Shown here one piece after another: positions 21,842-34,700 of a stretch of DNA of 64,000 nucleotides (position 1 is the first letter of the stretch; each line of letters opens with the position of its first letter). Origin of the DNA: Metarhizium brunneum (Eukaryota > Ascomycota > Sordariomycetes > Hypocreales > Clavicipitaceae); assembly GCF_013426205.1 (NCBI RefSeq), contig NC_089423.1:1240001-1304000 (forward strand). The letters are read 5' to 3'. The position numbers and the translations under genes were made by a program. Under the pieces are notes generated by a model. It was not told the DNA's origin. It ran no database searches and saw only the letters and a list, made by a program, of their open reading frames with translations.

Positions 21842-24455
21842 GTTGGAAGCGCGGAGATTCAATTCGTGAATCTGTCTGATATGGAGACCGTTAGCATGAT
21901 GAGGCATTGATTGCCACCACTGCAGCGTTCGAGCCATGCCCGACGTTCTGATTAAGCCCATGAAGGAAGGGAAAACAAGAATTTAGTTTGCGGGGATGAA
22001 GACGGCAAAGATGACGAAATCTCCATTTGAGAACACAACAGTATGGGCTATAGTAACGCTGGCACGGACATGAACGAAGCCGTACAACGGCGAAACTTGG
22101 CGTGGCACTACTCAGGAGCCGTTGAAGCTGCAAACATACCTGTCAAACTACGGCTCCAACTCCGAGGAGAGGCAGCGGCGACAACACACCAAGGTCGAGG
22201 GCAATTGAAGACGAACCGAGTCGACGACGGCCAAAGAAGGGGTCGAAGGCTCGCAACAAGCCGGCGTGCCTGTTTCGTGATTCAAACGACGATCGCCGAC
22301 GTGGTCTCCTGTCGAAAGGTGTGTCTGGAGAGGAGAGGGAGAGATGAAAAGGCAGCAGAACAAGAGTGGAGCGGGAAAAATGTATGGTCGTGACTGAACA
22401 ATGGGAGGCGTGGGATAGCCGACGGGGGAGAACAAGAGGCCGCTTGAGACACGAATGCAACAGATGGAGCGACCAGACTGGCAGTAGCAGCAGCGGCTTC
22501 GACAGGGGCCGGGCTGGATGGAGATTGGGTGACGGGCCCGTCCTCAGGCCGCATCAAACTGAGACCGAGAGAGTGCCTGTGAGCGAGCGGCAGCGGCAGG
22601 CCTGAGACGCACAAGCGCGTGAGAGCGAACCGGGGTGTGTGCAATTAGGAGGCGTGGGTTCCAATTAATTGTGGTGGGCTGTGGTACGATGGCCGCAACT
22701 GTCTCCCGCCGACGCTCTTGGTGATTGGAAATGTCCCCCAGGCCCAGCCGAGCATTGACTGCGTCCTACGCCAATCGCCCTTTTGGTGAAGATGATGGCC
22801 TGGCCGGGCGATGGAATGAAGCTCGTACCGCCAAGTTGTCGCCGGGTGGGTGAAGATGGAGACGGTACGGAGTTGCAATAGTAATAACATGAGAAGAATC
22901 AGAAAAACACACCGGACCCAGTCGTGGGGTTTGGTTGGATACGAGAAAATCTGACTGCATCCATCAGGTACTCCATGTCCCGCATGGTTGGAGGAAGGCG
23001 CGACACGGGCACCTTCCCGGTCCCTGCCATGGTGCTGTATCCTCTTGGCCTCCAAGCGCCCTCCGTTGTCGAGACTCCGGGGCGCTGAGCCCCCGTCCCT
23101 TTTCTTCTTCTTTTGGTCTTCCTCTACGGCGTACGCCGAACGCAGTGCTCTCACGTCCACTGAAGATTGCCGCCACCGACCGGCTGATGCTGTCAAGTCA
23201 TTGGACGAGGATGCAGGCAACAAACGGACTGGTACAGCATTGCCTGCGCTTGTGCAGCACTGCCTTGATGGGCCGAGGGGCGTCGATGCGCCAAATAAGT
23301 TGCGGCGGAGGCGCATCCTCGATTCGACTTTTAGGCTTTGCCCTTTCCTGGTCACTGCTAAGCTACACACGGCGGAAAATGGGATCGAGAGGCATGATTA
23401 CGGGGTACTTCGGACCGAACGAGGATGCCTTCGGACGAATGCGTACACAGACGCCGCTGCCATGGCCCGCCCAGAATTGAAAGCTACTTAGTAGGCGACC
23501 TAATGTTTACCTGATGTATGCGCGAGTTGACGCATGTAAAATGACTGGACATTCTTTCCTGCTATTTTCAGAGCGTGAGGTGCCGCCACGTTAAAAATAG
23601 GGCGAGGTACTCCGTAATCCCTATGGCGGCTGATCCAACTCTTTGGCCCAGCTCGTGAGGTTGTTGCCACCGACGTTTTCGTCATCCATCAGCGTTATTT
23701 CTGACGCTCCCTCTCAAGGCATAAGATGCTGCTACTCGTCGTCTGAGATGGAAAAGGGGACGCCTGGGGCTTATCCGTCTGCCCTCTGGCGCTGTAGCAC
23801 CCCCTTTAGTGGCGCAGGTGGCTTGGACACCCGATACCGGGCCCATTTTTCTATGGATAACGTCAAGTACAAGTTATCCCCACGAACCCTAAAAATCGCT
23901 TAATTTCAACGGTGCACGGTCAATCCATCTACTTGACGCTATTCCGAGATTTCTACCGTCTGCACCGGCTGTCGTAGACAATACGGCACGTGACTTGGCG
24001 GCACGTGGCTTACTGTAATTTGCTAGGCATATCATCCCAGTAGTGACGGCAAGTAATATAGACTATTATCTAAGCATATTGTTCTTGGGCTAGTTTAGAC
24101 TATCCAAGGAAGATGTACTACGAAGTGGCTTACACAAGGACCTTGGAAATAAATAAATAGAGCACGAGTATAATAAATCAACTAAAAAAACCATCTACCC
24201 ATTGGTGACTAAGTGACTCGTCCACTTGGTCGCTGACAGGTAGTAAAGAATGTAATAATAGATAAAATCTAAGCTTATTGCCTGCTATCCAAGTACCTTT
24301 AGTGGCAGACATATTAAAATACGAAGGCCCTGACACGGCACAACGATTGCATCGTGTTTGTCCAGAACGAGGTTTATAGCAAATCAAGTTGCCACACATG
24401 CTAATTTGCTCGTTCCCCCGTTTTATTCAGCACAACCGCCTAGGCTGAGCTGGCA
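21842..24455. other. Intergenic with probable leader intron
   Basis: The part up to about 22400 is probably the 5' leader of the membrane protein gene on the minus strand, with an intron at 21872-22139. The rest holds the trailer of the GDSL gene on the right and no conserved frame. GTACTCCGTA lies at 23607-23616, and two CACGTG words lie near 23988 and 24002. A 241-codon open stretch at 22645-23370 on the minus strand shows no domain and lacks an ATG start. Confidence 0.5.
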
Positions 24456-25506
24456 TTAATAATTCTTGGCATAGCTCGAGGCACCCTTTACAGCGCGCTG
24501 GAACTCCTGGGAGATGAGCTGTTCCGCGGCGGGTGAAAGATGGAGGGCGTCATTCCTGCATTTTGTTTCAGATTGATATTCCAGTTTCCTACAAAAGGTG
24601 CCGAGGCCTTGATACAACTTACCACAAGTAGCTCGACTGGGGTCCGCTCGCCGTTTGGCAGTTATTCTCACTGACGCAGGTCTTGTACGGCTTGGACACC
24701 TCGGTAAACTGAAAAATGCTAGGCGATGCGATGACATCCGAAAAGAACTTGTAGGAATCGAAGATGGTAATAGTTGCTTCTGCCCACCGCTGTGACTTGG
24801 TCTCCGCGACAACTTGGTCGTATTTTGCATTAACATTCTGGACGTCGGCGCTCAGACTATCCTTTAGATCCGGGTAGTCGACGGCGTACAAAGGCGCCTT
24901 CTCGAGGGGCGCCAGCTTGAACAGGACAATGTTTCTAGCGCCTTGACTGTACATTTTGTCGAGGGCGGCCCAGACACAGGTCAGATAGCTGTCAACTGTA
25001 CTGGATGCGTCCACATTATGGTGCATGCCAGCCTTGGCTCCGACGATGCCATCTTTGCCGAGGTCGTTTGTGCCGATCCAAAGCGTGTAAACGGTGTTGT
25101 CCGGGTTCAGGTTTTTGTACAGGCCGAGTTTCTTGTCCGTGTCAAATAGAGGTAATTCGTAGTCCAACACAGCAGGGTATGGGATGTTGGCGATTCCGTT
25201 GAATGTACGTTGGTCGAAGTTGGTGTGTGTACACATGGCGCCCCCGACGGCATAGTCGTAGAGCGTGGCTCCGGTGTCTTTGGCGACCAATCGCGCCCAT
25301 ATACGGCCGTCGCTGAAGGGACTATCGGCTTCGGGGAGCATCTGGCCGGCTGGGGGCAGCTTTCCATTCTGCTTGATGTAGGCATAGCGGGCTTCGTCCG
25401 AGTAGCTGTCGCCAAAAACAACGAGATTTTCAAATTTCCCCAAGGCGGCAGGAGCAGAAATGACCCCAGAGGTTATAGCAAGCACGGTGAGAAGCTTGGT
25501 TGCCAT
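24456..25506 (-). CDS. Secreted GDSL esterase
   Basis: Exons are 25506-24623 and 24555-24456, joined across a 67-nt intron, giving 327 residues. MATKLLTVLAITSGVISAPA is a signal peptide. Block I reads NLVVFGDSYSDEARY, with Ser as nucleophile; a block III-like GTNDLG follows, and the catalytic Asp/His pair is in WNDALHLSPAAEQ. The codon for Trp in that motif is split by the intron, so the second exon is required for activity. The family includes acetylesterases acting on plant or fungal polysaccharides (CE16-like) and other lipolytic enzymes; the exact substrate cannot be told. The gene stands alone in a gene-poor stretch. Confidence 0.88.
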
Positions 25507-28500
25507 GATGCGTCAAGATTGGAGGAGTAGAGGCGAAGTTGTTCTGAAGAGTTGATGAATAAACTCGTGGTGGGATAGGATATCTGCTTGAGAATAAGTG
25601 TACGATCCGAGAGACTTGAAGGCTGGGAGTGGTCTGCTTATATATTTATGCAAGACTGGAGTTCAAACTGATAAATTGGACAATTATACCCGGACTAGTT
25701 CCTCCGGTCGTCAATATCGTCGCTCGCTCACAGTCCCAAGAGAGCTTGTACCGAGTCTCATTCTCACGACCGTCTTCTCACCGCGCGTCAACTCGAAAAG
25801 CAGGACCGACTCTTCCGGTCAATCTTGCCTCTTGCACAAGACATGTCGTGATGCTTTACCGAGACATGATGTGATGTATGAGGCCAGCATATATCCTCGA
25901 GGAAGTATGATACACTAGGCCTAACTGAGGCGAATGAATCGTGCGCCCTACTACCGTGTTAATGCCGCAAGGGCTCCGCAAGAGTATTCTGTGAGGATGA
26001 AGCCAGCTATCACGATCGAGAGCCTGCCATGATCAAAGTATACATCATTCGATTGTAGTCAAGTTTTCCAAAGTATTCTAGGGCTGTATAGGGAGAGTGC
26101 CATCATTGGTGCCTTCGCATCAGCATACGAATGTCTGGAGGCAAATTTCAGCAAAGGGCTTACATCAGTGTTGCCAGTTGGCATCTCGCAAGGCCTCAAA
26201 AATATCCCAGGGCTGTATGGGGAGAGGCTTACCATTGGTGTCTTCGCATCAACATACAGGGGGGTACGTTTCAGCAAAAGGTTTATATTTGTTTTATTAC
26301 CAGTTGACATCTCGTAGCGTCCCAAAAAGCACCCAGAGGTCCCAGTTCGATGGGGGAGCGCCAATTACATTTGATGCCATTGAACGGCTCGACCCGGGAA
26401 CCCCTCGCTGTCCCAGGAAATTGCACAAAGATGACATCTGGAGTTGTGCCCACCTCGGGCTATCACATACCGCGTATTCTTCGGCCGAAAAGGCGTCGGA
26501 TAAGCTGAGGCCGACAGCCGCTAGTAGTAGTACGACGAGGACGTCTTCTCTGGGCGGCAGATGAGAAGCTACGTACTCAGTACCAGCGCGAGTATTCGAA
26601 AAGCTACAAGCAACAAATGAGCACCCAAGGAGTGGGGCAGCATGAAATGCGCTCAGCTGTACTCCGTACTCCGTAATATCGCAACGTTCCAAGGAGCTTC
26701 GATTTGGGCACTGAATCACACCAGCCCATATTTCCCTGCAGAGGTAGATAACAACAACTCCGGCCTCCCCCTTCGTGCCATTCTACTTCCCCAAGTCAGT
26801 GGCCCTTTACCACCTGATAGATCCCACGGCTACGTGACGTCCAAATAGGTTTGCGAGAGCATCTTCACCCTTTCGTCGAGCACTGAACGAGCATTCCATG
26901 TCCCAAGTCTCAACGGCCATTTTGACCATCATGTTGCCCCAAGCGGTGAGTCGAGAGCTTGTAGCACTCCTGATGAATGACTGATTCCGGTGGCTGACTC
27001 GTCCACAGACAAAGGAAATTACCTTTGACAAGGCAAAATATCAATGCGCGCTGTTGTGCCAAAGCCACCCGTATCTCTGCCACCCAAAAAACTGGGCCAA
27101 CATGTGAGGACGAATGGGGCCCCAGTCAATGCCATATTGTATAGACAAGGAATATGCTCCCTCTGCCAGTCTTGATACGAAGGTCTACAGTTTGCATTCG
27201 TCCAGGCGAGAACAGGAATTTTCTTGTTCAACAATTATCAAAGTACACCATACGTACGCCATACATTCAGTAGTTATGTTGCCATCATTGCTCAGCAACA
27301 CGTCGTTATCATCTGGGGCCTTGGCCAAAGAGCACTCGGGTCTAATACCCACAAAGCCATGTAACGTTTCTTAGCCGCGTCGTGAGTGACTCCCATTTGG
27401 GCAACTGGCACTGCATCTAATATTAACCTACAACTACTAGTTTCTCTTTCGCCGCGCAGGGGGGGAGCATCCAATCCCACAGACGGTGTCGGCCTTGTCA
27501 GTGCTACCGCATCGACACAATGAGTACAACAGCCTGCTTCGGACTCGCTTCTTGCATGAGGGTCAGACAACAGACGTCGCGGCGATGATGTAATCGACCA
27601 ATGATGAAGTCGTACAAATCGACTTGTTCTGGGCACCCCAGTCGAGTACACTAGATCAAAAAGCACTACTCAGTCAAAAGCGTAGAGGAATCTACGTTCT
27701 AGACACTCACTTCCACTACCCTTATTCTTGTAATAATAAGGAAGTTTTCCATTTGCCACGATAACTATTAACTCCCACGCGTTCGCGCCGGCAGACCAAG
27801 AGATTAACAGGATCTAATTATTAAAGTAATAACAAGCTTTCTCCTTCCAAGGAGCCTTGCTCTTCTATGTACTAATACAGGTCGTCTTATGCATATACTC
27901 ATCTTCCATTAGCTAAAGAGGTATTAAAAACGAACATCCTCATGTCACAAGGCTTTCAAAAACTATTAGCAAGCTCGCAACCTGACTCCCTGCTATTGAT
28001 ATAGAAAACAGGGTACGTCTATTAGAAAACATACCCAACGCGTATCTCCTAGCCTTCCGATGCTCAAAACCTTGAAACTCGTCATCCCACAATATCGATC
28101 AGCAACCGTCGCAGTCTGCCATCTCAAACACGGAGAGGCCAAGCAGAATTCTGGCGACAATAGCAGCCAGCAGCCAGGTCAGATGCCCCAAACAAGCTCG
28201 CAGAGTCGTCATCATCAGGTCCAACCAAGTTTTCGTCCGTCGCAAAGTAACACAACCAGAGAGGAGTAAAAGAGCCACCGTCACGGCGCCCGTCAAGACT
28301 CGCAATAGTCAAAACACAGCTACTAGAAAACGTTGCAAACAGCCAAGCTACATCAATCAAGACACAACCCACAGAGATTGTAGCTGCTTCAAGGCTCCCT
28401 AAAATTGGGGAAACAATCACTCAAATGCTGCCAGAAAGGCCATGGCTTGCAGGAAGAGAACTCACGTTGGAGCTGCCAACATGAGCCAGAGGCATCGCAT

Positions 28501-29427
28501 CTTGTCGTTTTATACTGCAGCCCAACAGCCCATTCCCCGTCGCTCCAATTCCTAGCATTTGGGGCCTCATTGACAGCCGCTCACGTTCACGTCCGAAAGT
28601 AGCCCTGCATTACGGAGCACAGACGTATTGAAGCCGCCAAGGTTGTGCTCTGACGCAACTGATGCCAGACTCTCATGGAACATAGAAAGGAGTCATCGTA
28701 TAAAAGCCAAAAGCTGGTACGACAAGTAATAAGTATCCCATCCAGTAGCATGTTACCAAAATCAAGTAGATGTTTACCATGGTCCATGTCAAATCACGTC
28801 ATGTCATAATTTTAATATCGTCTCTCATGTCGTGTTTGACTGACACACAATTTTCTCACCTCACAAGATATCAACAAGAGGCACATGAATGTTGATCATG
28901 AATGCTATCAACTTCGCCTCATAGTCACGTCAACAGTTTATGGTGCAAAAGTACATGTAATTAAATGTATGATTGTACCTGTTGTCCAATTGGCCTATCT
29001 ATGTACAAAGCATCTGCTCAACGTCGACTGAACGGAAACCCTTCTTCGTTATCAGGCTTTTTGATTTGTGCCGTTGTTGTTTAATGTCCTAGCCCTTCTA
29101 TATGCAAAGCTCGATGAGCCAAACCCCGAAGCAGTACGACAATAAAGAGAAAAAGAGAAAAGCTGTAAAATCAACAAGTCCCATCATAACCCTAGTTACT
29201 CCGCGAGAATGAATAAAAATCAATTGACGCTGGTGCCCAAGCCATCATTCGCCGCACAATTGGGCCAGATGAGAACGGTTCGCCAAAAGAGCGCAATGCC
29301 AAAGTGAGCTCCAAGGACAGGACAGGGGTTACGCACAGAAGCATCCGGCCAGCATGTCTACACAATCGAGCTACTTGTCTGCACTCTTGGATCTGCAGGC
29401 CATGTCCCAGGCATTTTCCAAAGGAGA
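25507..29427. other. Long gene-poor stretch
   Basis: Nearly 4 kb show no convincing gene. Contents seen: the promoter of the GDSL gene, a diverged tandem repeat at 26069-26340, two overlapping GTACTCCGTA words at 26659-26675, an AT-rich segment at about 27680-28050, and the 3' trailer of the 742-residue membrane protein gene near 29200-29427. Open frames at 26297-26719 and 27292-27666 on the minus strand have no recognisable domain. The AT-rich part could be an old transposon remnant, but I cannot identify one. Confidence 0.45.
26069..26340. repeat. Diverged tandem repeat, period about 127 bp
   Basis: Two copies (about 26069-26196 and 26197-26322) share AGGGCTGTAT, CCTTCGCATCA or TCTTCGCATCA, TTTCAGCAAA, CCAGTTG and CATCTCG in the same order. 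A third partial copy begins at 26323 with CAAAAAGCACCCAGAGGT. Minus-strand reading keeps the repeat open in both copies (YADAKAPM and YVDAKTPM), so it could be a relic of a repetitive coding region. Confidence 0.75.
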
Positions 29428-31724
29428 TCAAGGCCGCATGCTCCATTGAGGTTTGAGTGTGTCCTCCAAAGCGGCAGACGTAAAAACGGTGTCGCCTGGT
29501 AGTCGACTTACACGTCCAGCTCCGCCGCGAATAGCATGCAGCTGAGCAGCAGAAATGCCACTTGTATTGCTTCTGATGCTGCCTGCGTCACTCATGGTGT
29601 CTGCATCCTTGAACTTCTTGGGGGGGGCGAAATCCAGACCCGTGAATGTTGATGACTTGCGAAGCATGTGAGGGCTTGGCAGGACCGATAGCTCGTCAAA
29701 GGAAGTGACCAGAGGGGAAGCAACTGGCACCTTAGGCGAGTATGCACGTCTTTCACCCATAGGGCTTTGACTACGGCCCGCGACATGTTCTCTGAACGAG
29801 TCAGGAGGCGCGAAATCAGTTGCATTAAAGATTGCAAAGCTATCATCCTTGAGTTTGGAAGGTGTTGGCAGAGTATGGAGCACGGATGGGGGAGGCAGGT
29901 TCTTCTTCGGGGGGCGTCCTCGCATCTGGGCAGAAGCAGACGAGCCGGGCCTTGGGCCAAAGGCAGAGCCAGCACGAGGCCGCCTTGGTCCTCCTTGGAG
30001 ACTCATACCACCAATAGAGCCATGGGGACCTCGCACCGGACCACGAGGATCACCGCGGGGGCCAGGTCCTCCAGGACCGCCTCGGAAACGCCCGGCAGGT
30101 GGCGGCGTCATGGCGCGACGAGTCACTGGCTGCGCATATGGCATAACGAAGGCATTCGTCTCTGCATCGTAATAGGCAGCATCCCCAAGGTAACCAGCAT
30201 CATAGTCTTCATAATATCCAGCGGCTTCTCTTCCAGGCAACGGGGGTGCAGGTTCCCTATCGTCAAAGTATTCCTTATAAAAGGATCGGATACGGTTGGC
30301 TCTGTACTCCGGGTCCTCAGATTCCATTACCTCATCCGGTGGCAGAGGACGGAATCCAACCGAGAGTCGTTTCATTTGCTGTTGTGGAACACCCAGGGCA
30401 TCGTTAGATTGTTCCGGAGCATCTGCCGGTGCAGGGGCCCCAAGAGAATCACCGTCATAGTACTGCGAGGTACGGATCTCAGGGTGACCATAGTCATCGT
30501 GAGATAATGCTTGGCCAGGGATGTTATCAACAGCGTGAGGCGCGTCTGATGAGTAAACGTTTTGCAAGCCCATGTCCAGACCCAGTCCGGACGGATAAGA
30601 TTCTCGGGATTGGAAGTCGAAACCATCGACGCCTGAATGGGCCATTCCAATCGGGCCACGTTCCGAACGCGCTGGTAGCTCTGCCAGGATGGGTCTGTCT
30701 TGTTCCAAGGAAGAATTCGGCAGCTCGTAGTGCGAGTCTCTTGACACTGCTAAAGGCGGCGGCTGAATGTCTGGCATCTGCGGCTCACCGGTCTTTTCAT
30801 CAGGATAGGAAACAGTGCCGATCTCGGGAACAACGGGTTCCATGGGGCGGACAACTTCTTTGGCATCCTCCAGTAGGGGGAATTGATGAATGGATTGTGG
30901 AGCGGTAGGCGTGGCAAAAGGATCAGACCTGGCCGCGGGAGATGCAGGTGTCTTCGGCATCGAGTCGGAACGAGAAGGGGGCATTCTCCCGGCGGCGCCA
31001 ACGGAGGTACTGTAAGCCATGGAGCCATGCCGGCTTCCATTGGGGTTGAAAGATTTGATAGAACCGGCATCGCTACTTGAATACTGGCCAACAGTACGAT
31101 ATGGGTCCTGGTCGCTTGGGAAGGTTCGTGCCAATGAATGTACTGAGTCATGGGATTGCTGAATATTGGGAGGTAAAAGGTACGGTGATGAAAGATTCAT
31201 ATCCATAGACAATTGGTTGCCCTTGTGACTTGTCTTTTCTCCCCCTATTCCAAATAAACTCTTTCGCTTGCTGGTTTTGGCAGGGCCTTCGCCCATGCCG
31301 AAATCGAGGCCTTTGGTGGGATCTTGAGCATCCTCCTGTCTTAAGCGGCGAACATTTCGGCGATGCAGAAAAATGAGTACAATAGTGGCAACAACCACGG
31401 GGATTCTGTTTTTTGAAGTGTTCAGTTAGCGCCGGCTGCCGACTTGATGGTGATATAATTTGTTTCCACTCACACAATACCAAGAATGATGGCAAGATTA
31501 GTTACATTGGTGTTGACTCCCTTCTCGCAGGTGTTATAATCCGAGCCGTCGTGGCAGGATTTGTCACGCCTGAAAACAGTCCACAATGAACGTGCAATGG
31601 GAGTCTCAACAGGGATCAAATCCCTTCGCAAGTTGATACGAGGCTGCATATGGTACACATTATTATCCGAAACGCCTTGCCCGAAGGCGGTCGTGGCCCG
31701 CTTAATGGCAGGTAGGTTTGCCAT
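29428..31724 (-). CDS. Single-pass membrane protein, long cytoplasmic tail
   Basis: Exons are 31724-31474 and 31405-29428, joined across a 68-nt intron that cuts the membrane segment, giving 742 residues. The N-terminal 75 residues have no signal peptide but carry two cysteines in a short loop (SCHDGSDYNTCEKG) just before the membrane. The membrane span is at about 76-97 (NLAIILGIVIPVVVATIVLI), followed by basic HRRNVRRLR. The 640-residue tail is disordered: a QLSMDMNLSSPYLLPP motif, many Ser/Pro sites, a Tyr-rich part (AAGYYEDYDAGYLG), an RG/GP-rich part, and two DFAPP motifs (DFAPPDSF, DFAPPKKF). I recognise no family of known function. The topology suggests a surface receptor or anchor scaffold, which is inference. 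Confidence 0.75.
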
Positions 31725-34700
31725 TGTCGAATTATAAAACGTCCTGAAAACTGATAACGAGAAAGGGGAGGGGGGTTTAGTCGTAGGCTCTATGTCAAAA
31801 AGAAAGGTTTAACTCGATAGCCATTAGAAAGAACCCAAAAGATCTCGCCTTGAAATAACAAGATGTTTGTTTTGCTTCGGATTTTGGGCCCTCAGATGCA
31901 ATGTAAGCTGTGGCAAAGAGTCGGGATCGACAAATCGAATCGGTCGTCCAGCGGTGCGGCTTGAGAAAACGAAATAAACCAGGTCAAGGAAACTAGAAAC
32001 CCAGGGCAACCCCGAAGAAGAAAATAAGCCAGCCTTGCCAACGTTCCTAAAGACGCATTCGTAGATGACCAGGGAGTAATGAATGGCTGAACGCTACAAG
32101 AGCAATAACGAAAATGAATGACCGGTTGCTGTAAAAACGAATGACGAATGACTAAATGAATGACGAGCCCGTTGGCAGGGCGAATTGCACGATGTCGTCG
32201 GTCGACAGTTGAAGGGAACACTGACGATGGAGAGGAAGAGGAAGGAAGAAGGCTTGGCTGCTCGACGGGACGAAGCAATGAGAACCTGGACCCAGCAGGG
32301 CAAGAGGGACGGAGGCGCCAGCGACCACTAGAACCAGCTCATTACCCTGCTTGGGGAAGAGAAATCAATTGGGGTTGGGATCAAGACCAGGGGGCGTGGA
32401 CAAGGTGATGAACAAAGGGGGTGTGGAACAGCGGTTCTTGGGATAAACACAAAGAGGCGGTCGACGGGTTTGGGCTGGTCTAGGGGGGGAGAAACAAGGA
32501 AAACACAGCTGTCTGGTAATATTGACTACTCGGTGCGGTACCTTGCAGCCACTTCTACCAGCACTAGGACCGACCAGCAAATGAGACGGCGGCGGGAGCG
32601 GCCCTGGCAAAGTCTGACATGGGTCTGGCGTGGATCAGGCTGGATTTACGGGGCAAGCGTGCGGCCGAGCAGGGCATTTAGTGTCAACTGGCTCGTCGCG
32701 CACACGGGGTCAATGGTTTTAATTTGAGCGCCGCCCAACATCTGGACGAACCACTCGAAGACACCTGAGGTCAGGGCAGAAGCAGTCTGGTCCAGTGGCA
32801 TGGGCCTTGGGTCCTGGGACTATTAATAATAACTGGTCTGTTTCGACAAGAGTCTGGTGCCCTGTTTGTGATGCTTCTTCCAAGGTGCTAGTACCGTGTT
32901 TGCACAAAGCTGTGATACTACTACTAGTTGTTACTGATGGCACTGAGCAGGGAGTAAATTGGCACAACACAGAACTGCCTAGTATTCGGCAGGTCATCAT
33001 GCACAGGATGCACAATATTGTTCATTGATCAGTTGCACAGCACCTGGCCGCAAACGCTGCCATCTATGTATGTGCAGTGCAATACGCCTGTCGGACAGAC
33101 TTGAGGCAATCTGTCGCAGCTCGCATCGTCTATCGGCGGCCCACCTTGAAGAATTGGCTCAAAGATGCATTGGGACTGTTGAGACTTTGGATGACCCCCG
33201 CGGGGATATGGGAAACAAAGTTGCAAATAGAGGCAAAGCTTCTGTTTCGCATCAAAGAGCCGCTCCACGGTGATGCAACACCAGCCACAGAGGCCGCTAC
33301 CAAACAAAGTTTCATTTCCCCATCCGCATCGTTGGTTACCTTGGTTTATCAAAAACGTGTCAATGTCATGTGTGCTCGTGAAAGGCAGCTGGAGCAAACA
33401 ACGTCAACGCGTTGGAAAGACGTGATGATACATACAATCATTTTGCGCTTTCGCCACTTTTTGCACGAAATTGTGCTTGCATAGAGCATCATGCTGCCCT
33501 GTAATTGATATGTATTTAGTGCGCCAGGCAAGGGAGGCGGGAGGGCAAGCTACGCATTCATAGCGCGGGATCGTGCTTTCCCAGACCCAGGCTGGACATC
33601 CGCCCCTGACGCTAGTCTCGGATCGGACTAGACGCAGTGTCACAGGGAGCCACATAGCCCTTTAATGTCGTGTTATGCAGCGCCTTGGTCTCCATTGTCA
33701 GCCTCTCATGTAATCTTCAAAGCCTCACATCCATGCCACCCAGCCCAGAGCTGGAACCTCTCGCCATTCAGAAGAAACTGCACATGCGGTTTTTACAAAG
33801 CTTGTCGATTCTGGCATGGCCACCGACAGCTGTTGGGCCAGAGGCCTCTCTTCCCTTCCCCTTTATTACTGTGGTACATGGCTCTACGCCAAGACGTTGC
33901 AAAGAGACTTTCAGCGTGTGATGGGCCGAAATTAGAGGACCCGTCACCATCTCTATTAACCAAAGGGAACTTATGTAGTATGTACTTGCCTTGGGTACCT
34001 AGGTGGTTGTTGAGTACCTAGGTACTTAGTAGTCAACAAACCATGCAAGATGCTCTCTCAAGGACAAAGAATCACAACACTAGCAACTAGAACGATTCTA
34101 CTCTATGCCAATGCATTAGTCCACCATATGGCCGCCTACTTTTGTGGCTTTCGCAAAGGGTCCTCGAGCCGACAGCTGTTAATGTCGGCTGGTTACAACT
34201 TGCAATAGAATTTACGCCAAACGACTATGCAAGCATTCCTATTCGCTCTGTGGCGGTTGCACCAACGCATCGACGCTTACGGAGTCTAGGGCCAGGTTTT
34301 CCCTCTCCAAAGTGCACATGCATGGACATGGGCCGCAACACGCCCCGTGGTGGTTGTACATACATCATCGGACGTTCGGAATGCCCATGTGCAGACGTTA
34401 CACATGGCTGGTGCGTCGGATGCCCGAGCTTGCTTTGCTTGCTGCACTGTGTGTTCTCGTGGCCCAGGCCTGAGGTTCATTCCAAGCATATCGCCTGCCT
34501 ACCTGCAAGTAGGTCGCCTTGCGCAATTCTCTGCTTCTATTCTTATCGGATGACGCTCATTTCATTCGCTACCGTACCTGGGTTGCACTCACTCGCGTCA
34601 ACCGTTTGCAAGACCCCCATGATAATGCTCGATATTCGGTGGCGTCCGCTTGCTACTCACGCGTTTGGAGTCAATGGCATGCATTCCTCGCCAGATGCTA

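Noticed and set aside
22645..23370. Open frame of 241 codons on the minus strand
   Set aside because: It has a non-ATG start, no domain, mixed composition, and no splice sites linking it to anything conserved.
27680..28420. Possible degraded retrotransposon
   Set aside because: The AT-rich part and broken frames are suggestive, but I could identify no reverse transcriptase, integrase or terminal repeat, so I only describe it as gene-poor.
29767..30507. Open frame of 246 codons on the plus strand
   Set aside because: It is antisense to the disordered tail of the 742-residue membrane protein, with a shadow-like composition.
18404..31724. A secondary-metabolite or effector gene cluster in the gene-poor region
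   Set aside because: Only one secreted esterase, one esterase pseudogene and two membrane proteins are present; there is no synthase, tailoring set, transporter or regulator to support a cluster.
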